From: Iamia sp. SCSIO 61187
Lineage (GTDB): Bacteria; Actinomycetota; Acidimicrobiia; Acidimicrobiales; Iamiaceae
Assembly: GCF_019443745.1 (NCBI RefSeq)
Contig: NZ_CP050948.1
Location: 2,608,001 to 2,672,000 of the forward strand
Length of the DNA stretch: 64,000 nt
Direction of reading: 5' to 3'
Part shown: piece after piece, positions 26,193 to 35,496 of the stretch
How the letters are laid out: each line of letters opens with the position of its first letter
Numbering within the stretch: position 1 is the stretch's first letter
Notes under the pieces: generated by a model
Seen by the model: only the letters and a program-made list of their open reading frames with translations
Told to the model about the DNA's origin: nothing
Databases searched by the model: none
Position numbers and translations under genes: made by a program

Positions 26193-26729
26193 TCAGCGCA
26201 CCATCCGGTCGCCGACGAGGAGGCGGAGGTCCGGATCGTCGAGCGCCGGGAGGTCGTGAGCGAGGAGCTCGGCCTCGTCGGCCACGAGGGGTGACGCCGG
26301 CAGCGCCACCGTCGCCAGCGAGCCGGCCAGCCGTCGCTCGCGGCGGGCGGTGACCGTGTGGCCCGCCACCTTGTCGATCACCCAGGCCGCACCGGACAGC
26401 ACGATCCCCCCGCTCACGACGAAGGTGATGAAGACGTTGGTGCGGGTGAGGGTCTCGTCGAGCCAGCCGAAGCGGTCCTTGGGGGCACGGGTCCGGCGCA
26501 GGCGGTCGAGGACCACGGGATCCACCTGCTGCTCACGGTGGTCGAAGCGCTCGTCGAGCTGGCGCAGCTTCCGCAGCAGCACGACGCCGACGAGCGCCAC
26601 CTCCGCCCCGATGAACACGAGACCGCTGAACTGGGCCCGGGTCCACTCCCAGCGGTAGAGGTACACCCCGGCGTACCCGCCGGCGCCGAGCAAGGTGGCC
26701 ACCAGGGCCAGCCACGCGACCTTCTTCAT
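26193..26729 (-). CDS. Membrane protein, unknown function
   Basis: 178 residues with three hydrophobic segments: an N-terminal helix, a second around SGLVFIGAEVALVGVVLL and a third near ITFVVSGGIVLSGAAWVI. Between the second and third is a charged stretch LRQLDERFDHREQQV. No family recognised. It starts 4 nt inside the end of the PEP-binding enzyme gene and is followed at once by the next membrane-anchored gene, which suggests the three are made together. Confidence 0.62.
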   Translation of the reverse strand: MKKVAWLALVATLLGAGGYAGVYLYRWEWTRAQFSGLVFIGAEVALVGVVLLRKLRQLDERFDHREQQVDPVVLDRLRRTRAPKDRFGWLDETLTRTNVFITFVVSGGIVLSGAAWVIDKVAGHTVTARRERRLAGSLATVALPASPLVADEAELLAHDLPALDDPDLRLLVGDRMVR

Positions 26730-28804
26730 CGGTCCTCCTCGTCCTCGTCGCTCGATCGCACCTCGCCGGCACCCCCGTCGACCTCGACCTCGTCGCCGTC
26801 GACGAGCTGCGCGGTGGCGTCGGCGTACCCGACCACGGTCGCCACCCCGGCCTCGCGTGCGAGGATCGCCAGGTGGGCCAGCGGGCTGCCCGTCTCGGAC
26901 ACCAGCCCGGCCAACCGGGGCAGGACGGGGGCGAGGTCGGGCCGCAGGGTGCCCACGACGAGGACGGACCCCGACGGGGGATCGTCGGCATCGTGCGTGA
27001 CCAGGCCGCGGCCCACCCCTCCCCCGGCTCCGGTGGCCTCGCCTCGGACGCCGGGGCGGCGGAACGCGATGGGAAGGCCACGGTCCGAGAGGCGGAAGAC
27101 GCCGGGCAGGGGCTCGACCTCGTCGGCCGGCTCGGGGTCCGCGTCGAGGATGTCGGCCCGGCCGAGCAGCGCCACGCTGGCGTCGGCCCACCGCAGGTGG
27201 CGGACGGCCTCGACATCGCCGATCGATCCGGCCCGGTCGAGGCGTCGCCCGACCTCCCACGCCGCCCGGGCCGAGAGCTCCTGGTACCAGCGGACCCGCA
27301 GGCGGAGCGCCTCCCGGAGGATGGCGCCCCGATCGGCCTCCTCGCCCGAGCGGGCCATGGCCGGCAACGAGGTCTCGAGCCGGGGCAGCGGCGAGCCGCC
27401 GACCCGAGGGGCGGTGAGGGCCAGCACGACGGGGTTCTCGGCGATGATGCGGCGATCGTCCCGGCCGTCGCGGCGGGCCTCGCCCAGCACCCGCATGGCG
27501 ACCGACACGCCCGTGAGCTCGGGGGCGGCCGGGTCGACCACCAGGCCCATGAGGATCTCGTGGGCGTGGAGGGAGACCAGGGACGCCCGACACCGCTCGA
27601 CGAGGGCCACCAGCTGGCGGTCGCTCAGCGACCCGACGCCGTCGACGGCGCGGAGCCGGTCGTCGGCCCGGTCGACCACGTCCCGAGCGAGCTCGGGCAG
27701 GGCGGCGCGGAGCCGCCCGACCCGCCAGGCCGAGGCGACGGCCCGCGTCCGCCCGACCACGTCGAGCCGGTGGTACCAGCGGCGGCGGACGGGCGGCTCG
27801 TCACCGGTCGCCTCGAGGTCGACGGCGACTCGGCCGCCCGGCGCCACGACGAGAGGGCCGTCGAGCGCGTCGCGCCTCCTCGTCCCGGCCAGCACGAGCG
27901 CCTCCCGCATCGCCTGGTCGAGCGGGGGGACCCACAGGTCCCGCTCCAGACGGCTCAACGGCTCGGGGAAGGTCTCGGCCACCGGACCCGGCCCGTACAG
28001 GGGTCCTCGGGGCACGCCCCGCACGACCGTCGTCACCGGGCGGCTCTGGAGCAGTCGCACCCGGCCGGTGCCGTCGACGAGCCACTCGACGTCCTGGGGC
28101 GCACCGAAGGCGGCCTCAGCCGCCCGCGCCAGCGCCGCCAGCTCCCGGCGGAGGCCCTGGGGGAGGGTGGCGTCGTCGCCATCGTCGGTGCGGGAGCCCT
28201 CGAGGTCGAGCTCGTTGCGGGTGCCGTCGACCTCACCGCTGACGACGGCGTCGGGGTCGTCCGCCGCCACCACGACGAGGCGATCGCTCCGACCGGTCAC
28301 CGGGTCGACACCGAAGAGGACGCCCCCGGCCCGCGAGGGGGTGTAGGGCTGCACCAGCACGGCCATGGGGTCGTCGGCGCCGGCCGAGGAGTCGTCGTCG
28401 GCCACGACCTGGCGGGAGGCGAGCACCTTGCCCACGGCCGTGACCAGCTCCTGCGGGCCGGCGACGTCGAGGACCGATGCGAAGCGGCCGGCCATCGACG
28501 AGGCCGCCTGGTCCTCGACGGGCGACGAGGACCGGACGGCCAGCGACTGCTCGCCGAAGAAGGCGAGCACCTGGTCGAGCGCTGGGTGCTCGCCGAGCGC
28601 TGCCCCCCCGTCGACGTCGGCGACGAAGGTGGTCGTGAGGACCATGCCGTCGAGCACGGGCAGGCCGGCGGCGGCGGCGACCGCCAGCGCCGCGGCCTTG
28701 CCCCCGACGAGGTCGGGGTCGTCGCCTCCGGGGTCCCGCAACCCCACGACCGAGGGCCCGATCCGAAGGACCGCGGCTCGCCGAGTCCTCATCGGGCCGT
28801 CCAT
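26726..28804 (-). CDS. PEP/pyruvate-binding enzyme, rifampin phosphotransferase-like
   Basis: 692 residues. An N-terminal ATP-grasp domain of the PPDK_N type (1-300, with GGKAAAL, SLAVRSSSPVED and DVEWLVDG) is joined by a helical middle region to a PEP-utilising mobile domain at the C-terminus. The phosphocarrier His is in SPLAHLAILAREAG. This ATP-dependent dikinase-like order is shared by PEP synthase and rifampin phosphotransferase; the length is shorter than either usual form (about 790-870), and no PEP-binding barrel is evident. A small-molecule phosphotransferase is more likely than PEP synthase. Either ATG at 28804 or 28792 could be the start. Confidence 0.78.
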   Translation of the reverse strand: MDGPMRTRRAAVLRIGPSVVGLRDPGGDDPDLVGGKAAALAVAAAAGLPVLDGMVLTTTFVADVDGGAALGEHPALDQVLAFFGEQSLAVRSSSPVEDQAASSMAGRFASVLDVAGPQELVTAVGKVLASRQVVADDDSSAGADDPMAVLVQPYTPSRAGGVLFGVDPVTGRSDRLVVVAADDPDAVVSGEVDGTRNELDLEGSRTDDGDDATLPQGLRRELAALARAAEAAFGAPQDVEWLVDGTGRVRLLQSRPVTTVVRGVPRGPLYGPGPVAETFPEPLSRLERDLWVPPLDQAMREALVLAGTRRRDALDGPLVVAPGGRVAVDLEATGDEPPVRRRWYHRLDVVGRTRAVASAWRVGRLRAALPELARDVVDRADDRLRAVDGVGSLSDRQLVALVERCRASLVSLHAHEILMGLVVDPAAPELTGVSVAMRVLGEARRDGRDDRRIIAENPVVLALTAPRVGGSPLPRLETSLPAMARSGEEADRGAILREALRLRVRWYQELSARAAWEVGRRLDRAGSIGDVEAVRHLRWADASVALLGRADILDADPEPADEVEPLPGVFRLSDRGLPIAFRRPGVRGEATGAGGGVGRGLVTHDADDPPSGSVLVVGTLRPDLAPVLPRLAGLVSETGSPLAHLAILAREAGVATVVGYADATAQLVDGDEVEVDGGAGEVRSSDEDEEDR

Positions 28805-28917
28805 GGTCTCCGTGCGATGCCCCGATCGGGTCCCGCCAACCCCGGTTCGGAGCGCTGTGACCTGATCGTGACCGGGCCCTCCTGGTGCGACGACGACCGA
28901 GGGGGAGAACGCGCCCC

Positions 28918-29286
28918 ATGTTCGAGGATGCGATGGAAGCGGTGGGCAAGGCGATGGACGCCGCGGGGGTCGCCGTCATCGTGGTCGGCGTCGTGGCGGC
29001 GGGGGCGACGTCGCTGTGGCAGCTCCGCCGCAGCACCGCCGCGGAGGTCTACCGATCGCTGCGCCAACGGGTCGGGCGGGCCATCCTCCTGGGGCTCGAG
29101 GTCCTCGTCGCCGCCGACATCATCCGGACCGTGGCCGTGTCCCCGACGCTCGAGAGCGCCGGCTCGCTGGCCATCATCGTCGCCATCCGCACCGCTCTGA
29201 GCTTCAGCCTCGAGGTCGAGCTCGAGGGGCACTGGCCCTGGCAGGCCCAGGAGCAGGGCCGACGCCCGCGGACGACCCCCTCGTGA
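28918..29286 (+). CDS. DUF1622 family membrane protein
   Basis: 122 residues with two or three helices (AGVAVIVVGVVAAGATSLW, ILLGLEVLVAADIIRTVAV, SLAIIVAIRTALSFSLEVELEG) characteristic of DUF1622. Function unknown. The start ATG at 28918 has GGGGGAG about 10 nt upstream; a longer frame at 28885 begins with a basic stretch and looks spurious. Divergent from the PEP-binding enzyme gene. Confidence 0.75.
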   Translation: MFEDAMEAVGKAMDAAGVAVIVVGVVAAGATSLWQLRRSTAAEVYRSLRQRVGRAILLGLEVLVAADIIRTVAVSPTLESAGSLAIIVAIRTALSFSLEVELEGHWPWQAQEQGRRPRTTPS

Positions 29287-29365
29287 CCGAACCGTGACCG
29301 CTGCGGCCGTTACGGACCCCGCCGAGGGGCGAGGGGTCTGACGTACCCGACGAGAGGACATCACG

Positions 29366-29671
29366 ATGGCGACGACGACACGACACCGAGAACGACCAGG
29401 GCAGGACGGGGGCCACGGTCCCGACAGGAAGCGGACGCTCCTCTGGGTCGCGATCGCGGTCGCGGCCCTGATCGTCATCGCCGTCATCGGCTTCTTCGTG
29501 CTCGGCGGGGACGCCGATGCCGACGTCGACGTCGACACCGACGCCGACGTGGAGGCGCCTGACGTCGATGTGGACGGTGGCGAGACTCCCGACGTGGACA
29601 TCGACGGTGGCGACGCCCCGGACGTCAACGTGGACGACGGTGGCGATGCCGACGCCGACGCAGGCGGGTGA
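29366..29671 (+). CDS. Single-pass membrane protein with acidic Asp-Val repeat tail
   Basis: 101 residues: a basic N-terminus, one transmembrane helix (near WVAIAVAALIVIAVIGFFVLGG), then a 50-residue tail made almost wholly of Asp, Val, Ala and Gly in DADVDVD and PDVDVDGG repeats, with no Lys or Arg. The tail would face outward and carry a strong negative charge, perhaps binding calcium or other cations. No family recognised. GAGAGG lies 11-16 nt before the ATG. Confidence 0.68.
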   Translation: MATTTRHRERPGQDGGHGPDRKRTLLWVAIAVAALIVIAVIGFFVLGGDADADVDVDTDADVEAPDVDVDGGETPDVDIDGGDAPDVNVDDGGDADADAGG

Positions 29672-29682
29672 CGGTCTGACGC

Positions 29683-29736
29683 CCGGCGGGTGAGGGCCCC
29701 GGTGGACCGAACGAGGCCGGGGCCCACCCGCCGGCG
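29683..29736. terminator. Bidirectional terminator hairpin
   Basis: CCGGCGGGTGAGGGCCCCGG pairs with CCGGGGCCCACCCGCCGG with one bulge. It lies between the acidic-tail gene (+) and the UspA gene (-), as expected for a shared terminator. Confidence 0.6.
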
Positions 29737-29772
29737 TGGATCGCCGCCACCCGAGCCCGACCGGAGGCCCGC

Positions 29773-30222
29773 TCAGTCGGTCGGGTGGCGGTCCGGCACC
29801 ACCAGGACGGGACACGAGCTGCCCCGCAGGACGCGGTGGGAGACGGACGGCTCGATGAGGCGGGCCAGGGCGGAGCGGTCGTGGCTGCCCACGACGATGA
29901 GGTCCACGTCGTGACGCTCGGCGGCCGCACAGATCTCCTGGCCGGGATCCCCGATCACGACCTCGATCTCGGCGTCCGGGACACCCGCAGCCTCCGCCTC
30001 GTCGGCGAGGACGGCCGCCTCGTCGACCTCGGATGCGGGCTCGACCTCGAGCGTCAGCGGGGCGACGACCCCGAAACCGGGGGTGGACGCCAGCCACGGC
30101 ACCGGCACCTCGGCGACGTTCACCACCAGGAACTCGGCGCCGCTCGGTCCCAGCAGGCGGACGGCGGTCCGCGCCGCCTCGAGCGACGTGCGGGTGTGGT
30201 CCATGGCCACGAGGACCTTCAT
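29773..30222 (-). CDS. Universal stress protein, UspA family
   Basis: 149-residue single Usp domain with the nucleotide-binding tail VVGSHDRSALARLIEPSVSHRVLRGSSCPVLVVP split by the usual short turns; the GxxG-x9-GS pattern suggests ATP binding. In actinobacteria such genes are common in low-oxygen dormancy regulons. ATG 30222 begins the typical MKVLVAMDH start; the longer frame upstream has no Usp features. Confidence 0.88.
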   Translation of the reverse strand: MKVLVAMDHTRTSLEAARTAVRLLGPSGAEFLVVNVAEVPVPWLASTPGFGVVAPLTLEVEPASEVDEAAVLADEAEAAGVPDAEIEVVIGDPGQEICAAAERHDVDLIVVGSHDRSALARLIEPSVSHRVLRGSSCPVLVVPDRHPTD

Positions 30223-30428
30223 CGTCCGGCCGAGCGGTCGGGGGCGCAGCGCGCCGGTGCAGTCATGACGCACCCCTTCCCGGCGCGGCACGTCCTCTCC
30301 GTCACACCTGGGTCACGAACGCCCGCCCATCGGCGGTGACGTCCAGCGCCCCGGTCGCGCACCCCTCGCCCAGCCTCGACCTCCACGCCACGTGAGGCCT
30401 TGGCGTCGCCGCGGCGGCCCCGCAGGGG

Positions 30429-31187
30429 TCAGCGGGCCGGGGCCGGCGCCCACGCGCCCCGCCCGAGGAGGCGGTTGGCCAGGGCCCGGGCCATCCCCGT
30501 CGCCCGCTTCTTCGCGATCTCGGCGTTGGGTCCGGACCAGCCGCCGTCGACGGTGTCGCGGAAGATCAGCAGCCACCGGTCGAACGCCTCGGGGGTGAGC
30601 GGCGAGCGCTCGTGGACCTTCCGGTGGGCCTCGATGGCGTCGATCTCGTAGCCCGGGGCGTACAGGAGAACGTGGTTCCAGTAGTCGGCGATCGATCCGA
30701 TCAGGGCCTGCCAGTCCACGTGGCCGGGACCGATGGTGAAGGCCGGCGCCAGGAGGTCGTCCTGGACGACGTCGGCGTACTGCCGGGTGACCATCTCGAG
30801 GATCTCCTCGGGTGAGTCGAGGTCCCGTCCCCGGTGCTCCCACGGCGCGTCCCGGTACCGGGCGCGGACCGGCTCCTCGGCCGGGCCCGGCACGAGGGGC
30901 GCAGCCGGCTCCCGGTGGAACTGGACGAAGAACCGGGCGTCGGTCGACGGGTCGACCTCGTGCCCGAGCCCGGGCGGGATGACGATGTGATCACCGGCCT
31001 CGAGGCGCTCGTCGCGCCGCTCGTCCCCCTCGATGTCGGCGTAGCGGACGCTGCCGGCCTCGACGTGCAAGGTGGCCCACACCGTGGTCCGGTGCGAGCG
31101 GGCCAGCGGGCCGGGGAGCGTCTCGTCGTCGAACACCGGTGTGCGGCGGCCCTCGACCAGCCCGACCGGGAGCAGCACGGCGCTCAC
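30429..31187 (-). CDS. DUF1971 cupin fused to a group III truncated haemoglobin
   Basis: 252 residues. The N-terminal cupin (about 10-95, with VWATLHVEAGSVRYADIEG and HIVIPPGLGHEV) is a DUF1971/TehB-associated type. The C-terminal 125 residues are a truncated globin of group III, with the helix pattern ADYWNHVLLYAPGYEIDAIEAH, a likely proximal His in KVHERSPL and the family FDRWLLIF. Such globins detoxify nitric oxide or sense oxygen. The GTG start overlaps the stop of the RIC gene by 4 nt, so this is an NO-defence operon. Confidence 0.82.
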   Translation of the reverse strand: MSAVLLPVGLVEGRRTPVFDDETLPGPLARSHRTTVWATLHVEAGSVRYADIEGDERRDERLEAGDHIVIPPGLGHEVDPSTDARFFVQFHREPAAPLVPGPAEEPVRARYRDAPWEHRGRDLDSPEEILEMVTRQYADVVQDDLLAPAFTIGPGHVDWQALIGSIADYWNHVLLYAPGYEIDAIEAHRKVHERSPLTPEAFDRWLLIFRDTVDGGWSGPNAEIAKKRATGMARALANRLLGRGAWAPAPAR

Positions 31188-31894
31188 CAGGGCCCCGCCT
31201 CGCCCGTGACCGCCCGGAACAGCACGTTGTTCTCCAGGTGCACGTGCCGGTGGGTGTCGGCCTCCAGGTGCTCGAGGCGCTGGTAGAGCATCTGGTAGCT
31301 CGCGCACCCGTCGCTCGGCGGCTGGTACCCGGCGGTCGCCTCCCGCAGGTCACGGAGCAGCTCACCGGCCCGGTCGTGCTCGAGCATCATCACCCGCACC
31401 GGGTTCGCCAGGCTCCCGAACGGGAACGTCCGCTGCCCGTCGGCCCACTCCCTGATGGCGGGGAAGAGCACCGTCTCCTCCTTGGCGAGGTGCGGGACGA
31501 GGTCGTCGCGGATCTCGGTGACGAGGGCGGCGACGCGCTCCAGCTCGGGGTGGCGGGACCCGTGGACGTCGCGGACCTTCTCGGCCAGCGCGACCAGCAG
31601 CGGGAGCTCCTCGTCGAGGTAGCGGTGGTGGGTGGCCACGATGTGGTCGACCAGGGCGGTCGGCTCCAGGCGGTCAGCGCCGTCGTCGACCTCGGCGACC
31701 ACGGCGTCGACCTCGGCGGCGACCGCCACGGGGTCGAGCCCGGCCTCGAGGGTCGCCTCGGCCAGGGTCCGGTGCCCCTGGCAGCAGTAGTCGATGCCCA
31801 GGCGCTCCAGCACGCGAGCCCGCGCCGGGCGCTCGGCCACCAGCTCTCCCAGGGGGCGATCGAGCGATCCGTGGGAGGCGTCGATGGTGGTCAC
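31184..31894 (-). CDS. RIC-family iron-sulfur cluster repair di-iron protein (ScdA/YtfE)
   Basis: 236 residues. The N-terminal ScdA_N/DUF542 domain has the GIDYCCQGHRTL motif (Cys37, Cys38). The haemerythrin-like four-helix domain follows with iron-ligand His in HHRYLDEE, HLAKEE, MLEHDRAG and HLENNVLF. The family repairs iron-sulfur clusters damaged by NO or peroxide. The GTG start follows GGAGAG. Upstream lie an inverted repeat GAACGC-N4-GCGTTC and a DosR-like box, so induction by NO or low oxygen is likely. Confidence 0.9.
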   Translation of the reverse strand: MTTIDASHGSLDRPLGELVAERPARARVLERLGIDYCCQGHRTLAEATLEAGLDPVAVAAEVDAVVAEVDDGADRLEPTALVDHIVATHHRYLDEELPLLVALAEKVRDVHGSRHPELERVAALVTEIRDDLVPHLAKEETVLFPAIREWADGQRTFPFGSLANPVRVMMLEHDRAGELLRDLREATAGYQPPSDGCASYQMLYQRLEHLEADTHRHVHLENNVLFRAVTGEAGPW

Positions 31895-31909
31895 AGGGCT
31901 CTCCAGTCC

Positions 31910-31925
31910 GAACGCCGATGCGTTC
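31910..31925. promoter_or_regulatory. Inverted repeat GAACGC-N4-GCGTTC, candidate operator
   Basis: A perfect 6-bp inverted repeat 15-31 bp before the RIC start codon. It could bind an NO-responsive regulator, but it does not match a site I can name. Confidence 0.35.
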
Positions 31926-31971
31926 TTCTAGCGGTCAGCAGAAATACTACGGTGGCCGGGCGACCCGCCCC

Positions 31972-31986
31972 AGGGCCGAAGGTCCC
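31972..31986. promoter_or_regulatory. DosR/DevR-like box 2
   Basis: AGGGCCGAAGGTCCC, the best of the three copies, in the divergent promoter of the RIC and gdhA genes. On the minus strand it reads GGGACCTTCGGCCCT, close to the GGGAC-N4-GnCCC form of DevR boxes. Confidence 0.6.
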
Positions 31987-32088
31987 GAGCCCCACCCACC
32001 GGGCGGGCCCGGCGGCACCTCGGGCCGCCACGGCTGTGATCGGCCCGGGGGCGATCGCTACGGTCGCCTGTTCCTGTCCTGCATCTGA

Positions 32089-33444
<1,356 letters not shown>

Positions 33445-33451
33445 TCGCCGG

Positions 33452-33482
33452 GGGCGGCCCGGCGGTGGGGGCCGGGCCGCCC
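33452..33482. terminator. Bidirectional terminator after gdhA
   Basis: GGGCGGCCCGGC and GCCGGGCCGCCC form a perfect 12-bp stem with a 7-nt loop between the convergent gdhA and DksA-like genes. Confidence 0.75.
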
Positions 33483-33490
33483 GGAGCGGG

Positions 33491-33793
33491 TCACCCGTAG
33501 AGGGCCCGGGGCCGCTGGAGGCAGCCCATGCAGAGCTCGGCGTCGGGCACCAGCTCCAGGCGCTCGACGGGCAGCGGCTCGCCGCACGCGGCGCAGCTCC
33601 CGTAGGTGCCGGCGTCGAGCCGGCCCAGGGCGTCCTCGAGCGACATCCGGGCGACCCGGTGGGCGTCGGCCTCGGCGCCGACGGGCACGCCGGCCGCCTG
33701 GCGCTCGTTCGCCTCGATGGCGGCGACGAGCACCTCGCGCAGACGGATCAGGGCATCGGGCTCGATCGGTGTGGGTCGGTGGGGTGCGGTCAT
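33491..33793 (-). CDS. DksA/TraR-type zinc-finger protein
   Basis: 100 residues with an N-terminal helical hairpin and a C4 zinc finger: Cys67, Cys70, Cys88 and Cys91 (CAACGEPLPVERLELVPDAELCMGC). DksA-like proteins bind the RNA polymerase secondary channel and change promoter choice under stress, often with ppGpp; short actinobacterial versions are less well studied. ATGA overlap with the small membrane gene and the baeRF gene upstream puts it at the end of a three-gene operon. Confidence 0.85.
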   Translation of the reverse strand: MTAPHRPTPIEPDALIRLREVLVAAIEANERQAAGVPVGAEADAHRVARMSLEDALGRLDAGTYGSCAACGEPLPVERLELVPDAELCMGCLQRPRALYG

Positions 33794-34089
33794 GGACACG
33801 GGGATGCTCCTCGGTGGTGGGATCGGGTCGGGACGGGGTGTCGACGGGGCCCGCCCCGCCGGCGGGCGGGGTACGGCACCGGTCGGAGACGAGGCCGGGG
33901 CGCTGCGTCGGCGGGACGGACCGTCTGGCTCTGGCGGCGCCGGACGCGGGCCGTGACCGCGCCCAGGGCGCCGAGGCCGGCCAGCGGCTCGTCGCGGTGG
34001 CAGGTGCAGCGGCGACCGCGGGCGACCGACCACGTCGCGGCCATCACCGTCGCCACGACCAGCAGGACGATGATCTCGTTCGGCACCAT
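33790..34089 (-). CDS. Small membrane protein in the baeRF-DksA operon
   Basis: 99 residues with one N-terminal helix (IIVLLVVATVMAATWSVA) followed by a basic Arg/Pro-rich tail with two nearby Cys (RCTCHRDEP). It overlaps the baeRF stop (TGATG) at one end and the DksA start (ATGA) at the other, which is the strongest evidence that it is real. No family recognised. Confidence 0.6.
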   Translation of the reverse strand: MVPNEIIVLLVVATVMAATWSVARGRRCTCHRDEPLAGLGALGAVTARVRRRQSQTVRPADAAPRPRLRPVPYPARRRGGPRRHPVPTRSHHRGASPCP

Positions 34090-35162
34090 CACCGCACCGC
34101 CTCGAGGATGCGCCGGTCGGCGTCGCCACCGACGTCGGCGTCGGAGGAGCGCTCCGAGGGGGACGGGGCGGACGGGAGGGTGCGGTGGTCCGGCGCCAGC
34201 GCCGCCCGTCCGTGGTGGGCGAGGAAGCCGTCGGGGACGACCACGACGCTCCCGCCGGCCCGGGCCAGCCGGTCGGTCAGGGGGCGGTCGGGACCGGTGG
34301 CGACCTGTGGCCGGGCCCCGTCCTCGACGAGCAGGACGTGGTGGGCACCGGGGGTCGCAGCCCGCACCGGAGCCAGCCCCCGGACGGCGGTGCCCCGGTT
34401 GACGGCGAGGGCGAGGCTGACCATTGCCGACCGCTGGCGATCGTCCAGTGCCCGCCGCAACGTGCGCTGCGCCAGCGCCGCCAGCGTGGCGGCCGACGTC
34501 TCGGAGTGGTCGCCGGCCAGGGTGCCGACGACCGGGCCCCGGTGGCCCCGGTCGAGGAAGGCCCGGACGATCCGGTCGTCGCCGGCGACGACCAGCGGCG
34601 TCCGACCCGGGAGCGCCGCCCTGACCAGCAGGTCGGCCCGGGCCAAGCCGATGTGGAGCTGGAGCCCGAGCGGGTCCCACGGCGGCCTCGGCTCCCACAG
34701 CGTCGCTCCGTCGGAGCAGATGAGGCGGGCGCCGCCGGCGGTGAGGCGGAGGATGGCGAGGCGGCCGAAGCCCCACGTGGCCTCGATGATGCCCTCGTAG
34801 GTGGGCGCCGGCCCGACGATGACGCGATCGGTGACGGCGTGGTGCAACACGACGGTGCGGCCGTCGTCGCTGCCGGCGACGAGGGCCACGCCCTCACGGG
34901 CGGGCGCCCGCGCCACCCGGTCGGCCAGGGTCCAGAGCTGGCGGACGACGCGGGCCCGGGCGGGTGACGGCGGCACGGCCCGCGCCAGGCGGCGCTCGGC
35001 GCCGCTCACGTGGCGGGCGAGGCGGCGCCGGTCGCCGCTGCGCAGGTGCGCCGCCGGCTTGGTCGCCATCGCCACGGTGACGACGGGCGTCGACGGGTGG
35101 CTGCGGATCAGGGGCCCGACGACATCGTCGTCGGTCGGTCGGGGGGTGCGCGCGAGCGCCAT
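34089..35162 (-). CDS. baeRF-family protein (archaeo-eukaryotic release-factor-like)
   Basis: 357 residues that resemble the bacterial archaeo-eukaryotic release-factor domain group (Rv2629-type) by the order of a basic N-terminal region, central beta strands (LVAGSDDGRTVVLHH, PLVVAGDDRIVRAFLDRG) and a C-terminal VEDGARPQVATG segment. The family may act on stalled ribosomes or ribosome hibernation; the mycobacterial relative is DosR-controlled. I chose ATG 35162 because GAGGAG lies 6 nt before it; the upstream extension is Arg/Pro-rich filler. Confidence 0.7.
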   Translation of the reverse strand: MALARTPRPTDDDVVGPLIRSHPSTPVVTVAMATKPAAHLRSGDRRRLARHVSGAERRLARAVPPSPARARVVRQLWTLADRVARAPAREGVALVAGSDDGRTVVLHHAVTDRVIVGPAPTYEGIIEATWGFGRLAILRLTAGGARLICSDGATLWEPRPPWDPLGLQLHIGLARADLLVRAALPGRTPLVVAGDDRIVRAFLDRGHRGPVVGTLAGDHSETSAATLAALAQRTLRRALDDRQRSAMVSLALAVNRGTAVRGLAPVRAATPGAHHVLLVEDGARPQVATGPDRPLTDRLARAGGSVVVVPDGFLAHHGRAALAPDHRTLPSAPSPSERSSDADVGGDADRRILEAVR

Positions 35163-35273
35163 GGCTGCTCCTCGGGACGAGACGGACACCGGCGCAGCGG
35201 GCGATGGGCCCGCGCGCCGTTCACTCGACACCGGGCGCGCCCGTCCGGCGCGCCCTCGTCGGTTCCACACCTG

Positions 35274-35302
35274 CCGTCGGCGGCCCTGCGGGCGGCCGAC
35301 GG
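35274..35302. terminator. Hairpin after the 39-residue frame
   Basis: CCGTCGGC (35274-35281) and GCCGACGG (35295-35302) form a perfect 8-bp stem, extended by a near-complete inner stem. It begins 4 nt after the stop of the small frame read on the minus strand. Confidence 0.45.
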
Positions 35303-35306
35303 AGGC

Positions 35307-35426
35307 TCAGGTGCGGGTGGGCGGCGCGCCGAGGAGCAGCGAGCGCCAGTCGGTCCGGCGCTCGAACGCGGGGATGATGAACCCCCGATGTGAGCACGCA
35401 GCCGTCGCCGTCATGGCCTCGACCAT
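35307..35426 (-). CDS. Possible 39-residue small protein
   Basis: Frame MVEAMTATAACSHRGFIIPA... ending in LLGAPPTRT, 39 residues, not matching a family I know. GGGAGG is centred about 10 nt before the ATG at 35426, and a strong hairpin follows the stop. These signals suggest a real short gene, but length alone gives weak support. Confidence 0.35.
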   Translation of the reverse strand: MVEAMTATAACSHRGFIIPAFERRTDWRSLLLGAPPTRT

Positions 35427-35496
35427 AGCCCCGCCTCCCGCGAACGGCGCCCCTCCGCAGGATCCCGCCGCGGCGCTCACCGAGCGCGTCGGCGGA

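Larger units (their letters stand above)
35163..35496. other. Intergenic region with a possible small gene and hairpin
   Basis: This stretch between the GH13 gene and the baeRF gene has no large gene. It holds a 39-codon frame with a good ribosome-binding site and a strong hairpin (both annotated separately). I see nothing else. Confidence 0.55.
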
